A stretch of DNA of 21,110 bases, taken from the NCBI GenBank assembly GCA_910583745.1, contig CAJTZC010000021.1, positions 1-21,110 of the forward strand, read 5' to 3'. Each line of letters begins with the position of its first letter. Position 1 is the first letter of the stretch. The DNA comes from an uncultured Bacilli bacterium (GTDB lineage: Bacteria; Bacillota_I; Bacilli_A; RF39; UBA660). Of this stretch, positions 5,135 through 12,100 are shown piece after piece. Below the pieces are notes generated by a model. The model saw only the letters and a program-made list of their open reading frames with translations. It was not told the origin of the DNA and did no database searches. A program made the translations under genes and the position numbers.

Positions 5135-6677
5135 TGAAAAAGGTGAAGAAGAATCAAATAGTGTTGTTAATCAAAATAAACTAATAGATGATTACCTAGT
5201 TGACAAGAATGATATAATAATCTATAAAGACTATGTTGATGATGGATATACTGGTACTGATTTTAATAGACCAGCATATAAAAGAATGCTAAATGATATA
5301 AAAAAGAAAAAAATAAATGGTATTATAGTAAAGGATTTATCAAGATTAGGAAGAAATTATATAGAGGTAGGAAATTTTATTGATGAAATAGTACCAGAAT
5401 ATGGTTTAAGATTTATTTCAGTAAATGATAATGTAGATTCTTTTAAAAATCCTAATGTAATGGATTCGCTAGAAATACCATTTAAAAATCTTATGAATGA
5501 AAGTTATTCTAAAGATTCATCAAAGAAAATGCGTTCATCACTTAAAGCAAGTAAAAAGTCCGGTAATTTCATCGGAAAAACTGCTCCTTTTGGTTATTTA
5601 AAAGATCCAGATAATGTTCATAAACTTATTATTGATAAGGACGCTGCTATTATTGTAAAAAGAATTTTTGACTTGGCTTTAAAGGGAAAGAGTAAACAAG
5701 AAATAGTAGAAGAATTAACAAATAACAATATTTTGACACCTAGTGTATATTTAAAGGAAAAGTATGACATAAAAGTTAGTAGAATTAGTTATAAATGGAA
5801 TACAAAAATGCTTGATACAATATTACAAAATAAAACATATATTGGCTCACTTGTTCAATGTAAAAGGACTAGAATAAGTCATAAAACACATAATATGGTA
5901 AGAGTTGCAGAAGATGAGTGGGTCGTTTCAAAAGAAAGACACAATGCTATTATTAAAGAAGAAGTTTTTAATCAAGTGCAAAATATATTATATAATAGAA
6001 ATGTTAGAGTAAATAAAAATGGTAAATTTTATAAATATACTGGCTTTTTAAAATGTTCCGAGTGTGGTGCAAATTTATATAGAAAAACAAAAATGAAAAA
6101 TCACAGGCAAAAGGTATATTATTACTGTAGCACCTATTATAATACTAGAAAATGTAATAAGCATTATATTCAAGAAAAAGAACTTGATGAGGTTGTTTTA
6201 GAAACATTAAATCAACATATAGATTTGGTATGTGACATAGGAGCAAAGATAGACGACACAATATCATTTTCAAAAATTGAATATAATTCGGAATTAAAAG
6301 AAATTAGACTAAATGAAATAAATAAGGAATTAGAAAAATACAAAAGATTATTAGATGAATTAAAAAAAGATTATAAATGTGACTTTATTTCTGAAGAAGA
6401 CTATGATGAATTTAAGCAAAAATATTTATATGAGATAAATAAACTAAATTTAGAAAAAGAGAATTTAAACAAAAGTAAAATAAATTCATATAATTTAGAT
6501 TGGCTAAATCAATTCAAAAAAATTGGAAGAATAGAAGTGATTGATAGAAATATTGTAGATAGTTTTATTGAAAACATAATTGTTAATGATGAAAAAGGTG
6601 TAGATATAATATTTAGATATAACGATCAATATAAATTAGCAGAAAGGTATCTGAAAAGTCAAAATGATGTGGTATAA
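5091..6677 (+). CDS. Second large serine recombinase, overlapping the first
   Basis: The protein has 528 residues. ATG 5091 has AGGAAGGAG (5073-5081) 9 bases upstream, inside the previous gene. The resolvase domain has YRRRS with nucleophile S13, DDGYTGTDFNRPAYKRML, and VKDLSRLGRN. The recombinase domain (about 160-290) contains GYLKDPDNVHKLIIDKD and TYIGSLVQCKRTR. The zinc ribbon is C322, C325, C346 and C355, followed by a coiled coil (about 385-470). It is a paralogue of the preceding recombinase, sharing near-identical catalytic motifs but diverging elsewhere. It is the last element gene, next to the host boundary, as expected for the integration enzyme. Its stop codon lies within a promoter-like -10 box (6673-6678). 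Confidence 0.93.
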   Translation: MKKWILGKYRRRSFDEKGEEESNSVVNQNKLIDDYLVDKNDIIIYKDYVDDGYTGTDFNRPAYKRMLNDIKKKKINGIIVKDLSRLGRNYIEVGNFIDEIVPEYGLRFISVNDNVDSFKNPNVMDSLEIPFKNLMNESYSKDSSKKMRSSLKASKKSGNFIGKTAPFGYLKDPDNVHKLIIDKDAAIIVKRIFDLALKGKSKQEIVEELTNNNILTPSVYLKEKYDIKVSRISYKWNTKMLDTILQNKTYIGSLVQCKRTRISHKTHNMVRVAEDEWVVSKERHNAIIKEEVFNQVQNILYNRNVRVNKNGKFYKYTGFLKCSECGANLYRKTKMKNHRQKVYYYCSTYYNTRKCNKHYIQEKELDEVVLETLNQHIDLVCDIGAKIDDTISFSKIEYNSELKEIRLNEINKELEKYKRLLDELKKDYKCDFISEEDYDEFKQKYLYEINKLNLEKENLNKSKINSYNLDWLNQFKKIGRIEVIDRNIVDSFIENIIVNDEKGVDIIFRYNDQYKLAERYLKSQNDVV

Positions 6678-6678
6678 T
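6651..6678 (+). promoter_or_regulatory. Extended -10 promoter at the element edge, probably for rbgA
   Basis: CTGAAA (6651-6656), a 16-base spacer, and TATAAT (6673-6678) preceded by TGG form an extended -10 promoter overlapping the recombinase stop. Transcription would start near 6685, leaving a leader of about 55 bases before rbgA. No terminator separates the recombinase from rbgA. Confidence 0.55.
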
Positions 6679-6738
6679 ATATAAGGAAAAACACTTGAAT
6701 TTTGTTATAAAAAAATGGTGTGAAAGGAGTAGATTTTA

Positions 6739-7620
6739 ATGAATAATAATGAAACACAGGGGGGGTTGCATAAAAGTGTAATCAACTGGTATCCAGGTCA
6801 CATGGAAAAGACCAAAAGAGAAATAGAGAAGCTCAGTCCGCTTCTAGATTTTGTATTGGAATTGGTCGATGCGAGAATACCTTATTCATCAAAAGTCGTA
6901 GGAATAGAAAAGATAATCAAGAATAAACCAAAAATTTTGGTGATGACTAAGAAAGACTTGTGCGATGTAGAAGAGACGAATAAGTGGTTAGAATATTATA
7001 AAGAAAAGGGCGAAAATCCTCTGCTCATGAATTTAAATGACAAGGGCGACTTAAAAAATTTATTAAAGAGTATCGACGAACTTTCTAAAGAGATAAACGA
7101 TAAGAGAGCTTTAAAAGGGTTAAAACCGAAAGTGATAAGAGGGCTCGTGATAGGAATTCCGAATGTCGGGAAGAGTACACTCATAAACAAATTAGCAGGC
7201 AAATCTGTCGCAGGTGTCGGAAATATTCCCGGATTTACGAAGAGCTTGGCTTGGATAAAAGCTGGCAATACACAACTTTTAGACTCGCCAGGTATCTTAT
7301 GGCCGAAGTTCGAAGACGAGGAAGTTGCCATGAATCTCGCGAGTATGAGTGCCATCAAAGTAGAGGTACTTCCTATCGACGACATCGCTGTACACATTCT
7401 CAAGAAACTGGATGCAAACTATCGGGAAATTCTCAGCACGAGATTCGGTCTCGATGGACTATCTCAAGATTTCGTCGAGAACTATGAAAAGATAGGCGAG
7501 AGGATAGGAGCGCTCTCTAAAGGTGGGGCAGTCGACTACAACAAAGTCAGCTTGTTCGTCATACATGATATCAAGCAAGAAAATATAAAAGGGATTACAT
7601 TCGATCGATTTGAGAGATAA
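6739..7620 (+). CDS. rbgA: Ribosome biogenesis GTPase RbgA (YlqF)
   Basis: The protein has 293 residues and is a circularly permuted GTPase needed for late assembly of the 50S subunit in Firmicutes. Motifs: NWYPGHM (16-22), the family hallmark; G4 TKKD (70-73); G1 GIPNVGKST (from 139); G3 DSPG (from 182); then the C-terminal RNA-binding region. AAAGGAG (6723-6729) sits 9 bases before ATG 6739. The first ~13 residues (MNNNETQGGLHKS) extend the protein compared with B. subtilis RbgA, which starts a few residues before WFPGHM. They include a run of seven G (6759-6765), and base use changes at about this point. The ribosome binding site, start codon and first residues may thus be supplied by the element. 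It is followed by a terminator. Confidence 0.95.
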   Translation: MNNNETQGGLHKSVINWYPGHMEKTKREIEKLSPLLDFVLELVDARIPYSSKVVGIEKIIKNKPKILVMTKKDLCDVEETNKWLEYYKEKGENPLLMNLNDKGDLKNLLKSIDELSKEINDKRALKGLKPKVIRGLVIGIPNVGKSTLINKLAGKSVAGVGNIPGFTKSLAWIKAGNTQLLDSPGILWPKFEDEEVAMNLASMSAIKVEVLPIDDIAVHILKKLDANYREILSTRFGLDGLSQDFVENYEKIGERIGALSKGGAVDYNKVSLFVIHDIKQENIKGITFDRFER

Positions 7621-7624
7621 AAAA

Positions 7625-7657
7625 GCTATAGGACCGAAAATTCCTATACTTTTTTTA
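7625..7657 (+). terminator. Intrinsic terminator after rbgA
   Basis: TATAGGA (7627-7633) pairs with TCCTATA (7642-7648), followed by seven T (7650-7656). It ends the rbgA transcript before the pilin cluster. Confidence 0.75.
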
Positions 7658-7697
7658 AATTATATGATAGAATCTTTTTAGATAGGGTCGATATAAT

Positions 7698-8603
7698 ATG
7701 AAGAAAAAGGGTTTTATTGCAACTTCTCTCATTTATTCTTTCTTTTTGGCTTTTATTGCTGTCATGGCAGCTTTTTTGAGTAATTATATTGCTGGCAAAC
7801 GCATCGTCGAAAACTTTAATTCTAAAGTCGCGGATGAGTTGAGCAAGGGCGTGTACTCTGTCACGATTTATTCTAAAAATGCGAATATCCTCAACGGAAT
7901 GTCGATGACCAATTTACTTGCTGAGGGACAGTTTACCGATTATTTCAAAACCTTTTGGACGACGTCTGGTTCGGCTATTTTTTCTTCTGTTTTTATGGGA
8001 GAAACCACTTTACTTCGAAGTGGCGGTTCGTCCTACCTTTATCAGAATGTCTATTTGAATAAAAATGATAAATATTATTTTAAATTGGACTATTCACAGT
8101 CGGGGAGTGCACTTCTCTATAACAGTTTCGAAGGGACCACTGCGAGAGTACAGACGCAAAGGACGGGTACGGGAAAATGGATGAGCGGTTCGGCTATATT
8201 TACTGCACCCCAAAACGGTTCTAAAAAATTCATACTGGGACAGTGTGTTTCCAACTGCAGCAGTTCTGTCTATTTTAAAAATGCTATGGTCGTCGATCTC
8301 ACGGCGAGCTTCGGTGCAGGATACGAGCCTGATAAAGAGTGGTTGGACAAAAATATAAATTGGTTCGATGGAACTATCAATTATATCAAGACGAAAGATA
8401 TAAAGTATGGCGATGCAACAGAGTTTCATTTTCAGCCTTATTCTGGCTATAATAACGATTCCATCATGTGTACGAGCGATTCGGATGAGCCTGTGTATGA
8501 CTATACTTTAAAGAATAAAATTATCGACGGTACGGCTTATAAAACTTTGAAGCTTTCTTCTGTGAAGAGCAATATAGTCTGTCATGTCAATTGGAGGACA
8601 TGA
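7698..8603 (+). CDS. Atypical prepilin without Glu5, with a binding-module-like ectodomain
   Basis: The protein has 301 residues. The N terminus KKKG-FIATSLIYSFFLAFIAV is a class III (type IV prepilin) signal with predicted cleavage after G5, followed by a hydrophobic helix (6-28). The residue at mature position 5 is Ser, not the usual Glu, as in GspK-type minor pilins that cap the filament. The ectodomain is rich in Ser, Gly and Tyr and has two cysteine groups (GQCVSNC and CTS...VCHV). Around residues 195-226, VVDLTASFGAGYEPDKEWL resembles a segment common in phage tail/receptor-binding and carbohydrate-binding-type modules. The ribosome binding site is weak (AGGG, 7684-7687), and TATAAT (7692-7697) directly precedes the ATG. 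First gene of a run of five prepilins; probably the tip subunit of a type IV filament. Confidence 0.75.
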   Translation: MKKKGFIATSLIYSFFLAFIAVMAAFLSNYIAGKRIVENFNSKVADELSKGVYSVTIYSKNANILNGMSMTNLLAEGQFTDYFKTFWTTSGSAIFSSVFMGETTLLRSGGSSYLYQNVYLNKNDKYYFKLDYSQSGSALLYNSFEGTTARVQTQRTGTGKWMSGSAIFTAPQNGSKKFILGQCVSNCSSSVYFKNAMVVDLTASFGAGYEPDKEWLDKNINWFDGTINYIKTKDIKYGDATEFHFQPYSGYNNDSIMCTSDSDEPVYDYTLKNKIIDGTAYKTLKLSSVKSNIVCHVNWRT

Positions 8604-8604
8604 T

Positions 8605-9126
8605 ATGAAAAGAAAGGGTTTTGTTCTCATGGAGACCATCATCGTCATCTCTGTTCTGTGTGTAATTCTGATAGCACTGTTCGTGTCTTTCAGTACAGTT
8701 TTATTATCCGTCGAAAAGAGAACTGCTTATGACAATACAGAATATCTCTATAAGACAAGTTTGGTTAGGAATTATCTCGAATCTGTTTTATCGGAAGCGA
8801 TGTACGATACTTCGAGTTTCTATACCGTCTGTAGAAATAGTCAGTCGACATCAAAATGTCATCAGGACCATGCGACAGGAGAATATCAAAACGACATCTT
8901 TTATTTTCTCGGCGTAGAGTCTGTATATATTACCGTTTGGAATGTCGCCAATATAACACCCGAGCACATGTTGGGTTTTGAAGCGACGACACAAAAATAT
9001 TTGACGAGTATCGATTCTCCAAATGAGCAAGGTTTTCGCATCGTCGTAATGTTTAAAAACGAAAATGACGAGGCAGAAGCTTTAAAATATCAATATGCCA
9101 GTTTAAGGTTTGGCAGTCGTGGATAA
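8605..9126 (+). CDS. Minor type IV prepilin
   Basis: The protein has 173 residues. ATG 8605 has GGAGG (8593-8597) 7 bases upstream and begins one base after the previous stop. RKG-FVLMETIIVISVLCVILIALF is a standard prepilin signal with Glu at mature position 5. The ectodomain is short, with one cysteine pair (VCRNSQSTSKC). Size and position suit a PilV/GspI- or GspJ-type minor pilin, though the exact type cannot be set from sequence alone. It would be processed by a prepilin peptidase encoded elsewhere. Confidence 0.8.
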   Translation: MKRKGFVLMETIIVISVLCVILIALFVSFSTVLLSVEKRTAYDNTEYLYKTSLVRNYLESVLSEAMYDTSSFYTVCRNSQSTSKCHQDHATGEYQNDIFYFLGVESVYITVWNVANITPEHMLGFEATTQKYLTSIDSPNEQGFRIVVMFKNENDEAEALKYQYASLRFGSRG

Positions 9127-9141
9127 TGGAGGTAACTTGTG

Positions 9142-9684
9142 ATGAAGGGAAAAAAAGGATTGACTTTGATGGAAGTCATCGTCAGTCTCGTGTTGATTTC
9201 GGTCGTACTCATATTTTTAATGGTTCTCTTCGTAAGAGTTCGTGGAAACTATAAATTTAGTAAGTTGAGAGTCGACTACGAAGTGGCAGTAGGGAATATC
9301 ATACGTGCTGTCGGCAATGACATAGAGAACTATGGTCTGTTGCGTGCGGAGTGTGAAACCACCCGATGTGATGCTTTAGTGATGACCTATGACGATTTTA
9401 GGTCTACAAAGTTAAATGAGCGAATAAAAAAAGTTCTGCGAATCGAATACAAAAACAACCTCTACTCGATAAGTTATGCCTATGAAAAGAAGTATACGAG
9501 TGAAATACAGGACGAAGAAAAATTTACGAAAGTATATGTCACTTTGCCAGAAAGTGCCATTCTAAATAACCCTAGGTATATCGTTTTGAAAGAAGTGCAA
9601 GATGTTTTAAAAATACAAATTCCTTTGTCGGATAAGAATGGGAATTGCTTCGATATAAACATCTATGGAGTCTATGCCAGATAA
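9142..9684 (+). CDS. Minor type IV prepilin (PilW/GspJ-like)
   Basis: The protein has 180 residues from ATG 9142, with GGAGG (9128-9132) 9 bases upstream; a GTG at 9139 is a possible alternative start. KKG-LTLMEVIVSLVLISVVLIFLMVLF is the prepilin signal, with Leu rather than Phe at mature position 1 and Glu at position 5. The following LRVDYEVAVGNIIRAVGNDIENYG recalls the helical stalk of PilW/GspJ-like subunits. Cysteines occur at CETTRC and near the C terminus. It lies 15 bases downstream of the previous prepilin in the same operon. Confidence 0.8.
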   Translation: MKGKKGLTLMEVIVSLVLISVVLIFLMVLFVRVRGNYKFSKLRVDYEVAVGNIIRAVGNDIENYGLLRAECETTRCDALVMTYDDFRSTKLNERIKKVLRIEYKNNLYSISYAYEKKYTSEIQDEEKFTKVYVTLPESAILNNPRYIVLKEVQDVLKIQIPLSDKNGNCFDINIYGVYAR

Positions 9685-9701
9685 AAGAAAGTAGGGATAC
9701 A

Positions 9702-12035
9702 ATGAATAGGAGAAAAGGGTTTACCTTAGTCGAAATCTTAGCTGTCATGGTCATTTTAAGTATTATATTGGTTCTCGTCATTCCGAACATTTTGCATGTA
9801 TCCCAATCGTCGACGCTTTCTTTACTCGAGTCGAAAATTAAGACTCTCGTTAGCGTAGGCGAAAAGTATGGGAATGAACGAATCAATGAATACCAAGCGT
9901 GTTTGAGTTCCTTGAGCAGTAACGAATTGAAAACGCAGTGTACGCTGAGTTTCGATCAACTGCTGCAAGAAGGATATATCGATGGGGACGATGAGGACGG
10001 CAGAGTTATCGATCCTACGACAAAGAAACCGCTCGCGGGAGAAATTCTTTTGTGTTATGAACCTAGCGATGTCCAGATATATGGAAAATATGTGCACTCC
10101 GACGAAGACTATTTTTGTGAACAAAAAGAAGGAAGTAAAAGTAATACGTTGAATCTCAGTTCGAACAACGGTTCGGGATATATCGGAGGAGACGATATCG
10201 AGGTCCATATCATTTCGACTGGTACATTTCAAAGCGCTTTCTCGTGTACAAGCAACAATGCTCGTTATGCGACTTGTGAAATAAGTGGTCGCACGATGAG
10301 AATAAAGATTACTCATGATAGAACCTTGGCAACTTCCCATCCTGTCGACGTGGAATTGGTCGTGACAGGACTCCATTCGGGCGGAAAAAAAGAAAGTACG
10401 ACTTACAATTTAAAAATTTTTACGACCGATTTAAAAATTGTCGGTGAGAACAATGCCTGTATCAAAACGGGAGTCGTCTACTCAGATTATTTGGAGACGA
10501 AGAATACAGGCGCCTTGACAGTAAAAGTGAATAACCCTAACGTATTAGAGGCCGTAGCAAAAAATGGAGAACTCTATCTCGCGGCTCGATCTCAGACTGG
10601 ACTAGCCAATGTCGAGGTCAGTGAAAATAATGGAAAATTGACGTCCATCATTTCGAAGAGAGTCTACAAGATGGATGTCGATGAAATCGAAACAGAGATT
10701 TTAGTCAACCGAGAACAAGAAGTGAAGATAGACCATGGTGGGGCGGGAACGATTACTATCACATCCTCGAATCCCTCCGTACTGAAAGTTCGCAAGGGAA
10801 CGGGAACGGCCTCCTCTTCTATCACCTTGTCCGCTTTGGAAAAAGTTTTTAAAGTCGTCGCCGTCGGCAAGGGGTCAGCGACACTCACTATCAAGGGGAC
10901 GTACTGCGGCTTAGAGAGGACCACCGTGGCCGTTTCCAATATGGCTCTTTCTGAGAACGAAGGAACGTTCTATGTCAACGGAAGTTCTCGGGATATATCG
11001 ATAGGTATCGAGGATTCTTCTAATTTAGCTTGTCGTTCTAGCAATACTTCTGTGGCAGAGTGTGTCATCCGCTCGACGATTATGACTGTGACACCTCACA
11101 ATGCTGGAAAAGCCGTTATCAGTATCTATAAGACGGATGGGAGTGGAGGTTACGCTGAATACACGGCATACGTCAATTCGACTACTTTGCAAATCGTGGA
11201 TGGAAGCAACAATCCCGTCACTTCTGTATGTCAAGAGATAGGAAATCGAACGCAGACTTATACGGTGCGCGGACAGAATTTGGGTCAGATTACAGCTGAA
11301 GCTCTCGAGAGTGGTTGGTATTTGGCAGATGTCTCTTTGGCGGGAACGAGTCTTACTGTACGGAACCGGTATGTGACCGAGAGCTCTCCTCCCTTCGCAA
11401 TCGGTTATAATGCGGGGGTCGCTAGTATTCTCGTCCAAGAGAGCAACGGAAATTCGAAAGCAGTTTTAAATTATAGGTTCTTTCAGTTGGATTTTTCAAA
11501 AACTTCTGTGAGCATCAGTGTCGGCAGTTCGACGAGTTTTAACATTACGGCTAAGGAAGCGGGAAATCTCACCGTCACGAACAGCGATAATACAGTCATC
11601 AGTGTCACTTCTTCGCTCAGTTCTTCGGGTGGAGTCGTCAATATCTCTGCTAGGAAAGCAGGGTCTTCTACGATAACGGTTAGGGGCTCTACTTGCGGAG
11701 TGAAAACGATTCGAGTGACAGTCACTCCGAAGACGAGAACGGCATGGTTTGTCGCAGGGAACGGGATAAGTAAAGTCACGCCTGCTTCAAAGTCGTGCGA
11801 AATTCGCAGTGTCAGCCAGACGAGTTGCACAGTCGTTTTGCCATTGGCATCGCAGGTGACTTCGAAAACTGGTTACGTGGCGAAGGGAATGGGAAACACT
11901 TCTACTACATTAGACTATTCTTTTGGAAGTACAGTTACATTGACAAGTAATAAGACGTTCTATGCTGTCGGAGAGCCGATGTATTCCCCGAGTGCTATTG
12001 GTCATCGTCTCCTATATGGCATGCGAGGAACATAG
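9702..12035 (+). CDS. Large prepilin with duplicated Ig-like domain block
   Basis: The protein has 777 residues. ATG 9702 is chosen because RRKG-FTLVEILAVMVILSIILVLVI then starts the protein as a textbook prepilin (Glu5 present); the frame stays open upstream but overlaps the previous gene. A helical pilin stalk runs to about residue 150. Two tandem copies of a ~260-residue block with Ig/BIG2-like beta character follow, marked by equivalent cysteines: C182 and C192, C253, C402 in copy 1; C444 and C454, C510, C665 in copy 2. The C-terminal ~75 residues (TAWFVAGNGISKV...KTGYVAKGM...TSNKTFYAV) resemble a bacterial surface repeat of the InlB/Listeria-Bacteroides type. At this size it probably projects from the filament as an adhesin. 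A 65-base gap with a possible promoter follows. Confidence 0.82.
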   Translation: MNRRKGFTLVEILAVMVILSIILVLVIPNILHVSQSSTLSLLESKIKTLVSVGEKYGNERINEYQACLSSLSSNELKTQCTLSFDQLLQEGYIDGDDEDGRVIDPTTKKPLAGEILLCYEPSDVQIYGKYVHSDEDYFCEQKEGSKSNTLNLSSNNGSGYIGGDDIEVHIISTGTFQSAFSCTSNNARYATCEISGRTMRIKITHDRTLATSHPVDVELVVTGLHSGGKKESTTYNLKIFTTDLKIVGENNACIKTGVVYSDYLETKNTGALTVKVNNPNVLEAVAKNGELYLAARSQTGLANVEVSENNGKLTSIISKRVYKMDVDEIETEILVNREQEVKIDHGGAGTITITSSNPSVLKVRKGTGTASSSITLSALEKVFKVVAVGKGSATLTIKGTYCGLERTTVAVSNMALSENEGTFYVNGSSRDISIGIEDSSNLACRSSNTSVAECVIRSTIMTVTPHNAGKAVISIYKTDGSGGYAEYTAYVNSTTLQIVDGSNNPVTSVCQEIGNRTQTYTVRGQNLGQITAEALESGWYLADVSLAGTSLTVRNRYVTESSPPFAIGYNAGVASILVQESNGNSKAVLNYRFFQLDFSKTSVSISVGSSTSFNITAKEAGNLTVTNSDNTVISVTSSLSSSGGVVNISARKAGSSTITVRGSTCGVKTIRVTVTPKTRTAWFVAGNGISKVTPASKSCEIRSVSQTSCTVVLPLASQVTSKTGYVAKGMGNTSTTLDYSFGSTVTLTSNKTFYAVGEPMYSPSAIGHRLLYGMRGT
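10170..11730 (+). repeat. Tandem ~260-residue protein repeat within the large prepilin
   Basis: Copy 1 spans about residues 160-430 and copy 2 about 431-690. The motifs SCTSNNARYATCEI and ACRSSNTSVAECVI (both C-x9-C) are 262 residues apart. NNACIKTG and SVCQEIG are 257 apart. The pair KGTYCGLERTTVAV and RGSTCGVKTIRVTV is 263 apart. The copies are diverged in protein and DNA, so the duplication is old. Confidence 0.7.
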
Positions 12036-12047
12036 AAATTATGTAAA

Positions 12048-12076
12048 TTGATTTTTAAAAAATGATGTGTTAGTAT
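12048..12076 (+). promoter_or_regulatory. Possible promoter before the 558-residue prepilin
   Basis: TTGATT (12048-12053), a 17-base spacer, and TAGTAT (12071-12076) preceded by TGT (extended -10). It lies in the largest gap of the pilin operon and could give the downstream pilin and sulfotransferase-like genes separate expression. Confidence 0.4.
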
Positions 12077-12100
12077 TTATTATAGAGAGGTTAGGAAAAT

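Larger units (their letters stand above)
1..6765. mobile_element. One end of an integrative element with three serine recombinase genes
   Basis: This stretch is visibly richer in A+T than the DNA after it and holds no housekeeping gene. Its content (sigma-70 region-4-like protein, MazF-type toxin, small hypothetical proteins, two complete large serine recombinases plus a truncated one) is typical of the terminal module of Firmicutes integrative and conjugative elements or large transposons. Recombinase genes of such elements usually sit at one end, and here the last one stops 61 bases before the first host-like gene, rbgA. The right boundary is inferred to lie between about 6677 and 6780, possibly in the G run at 6759-6765. 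The other end is outside the window, so no attachment-site pair can be compared. No conjugation, relaxase or replication gene is visible here. Confidence 0.72.

Noticed and set aside
7692..7697. TATAAT directly before the first prepilin as its promoter
   Set aside because: It touches the ATG, so transcription would start inside the gene; there is no -35 of quality. Probably coincidence.
8601..8603. Reassigned TGA codon (Mycoplasma-type code)
   Set aside because: TGA ends the first prepilin exactly before the next gene's start, and all Trp codons in conserved motifs are TGG.
9645..9701. Longer N terminus for the 777-residue prepilin
   Set aside because: It would overlap the previous gene and bury the prepilin signal 19 residues inside the protein; ATG 9702 places it at the start.
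10664..10939. Reverse-strand frames inside the large prepilin and other host genes
   Set aside because: They are shadows of strongly coding forward frames, with no start signals and no recognisable products.
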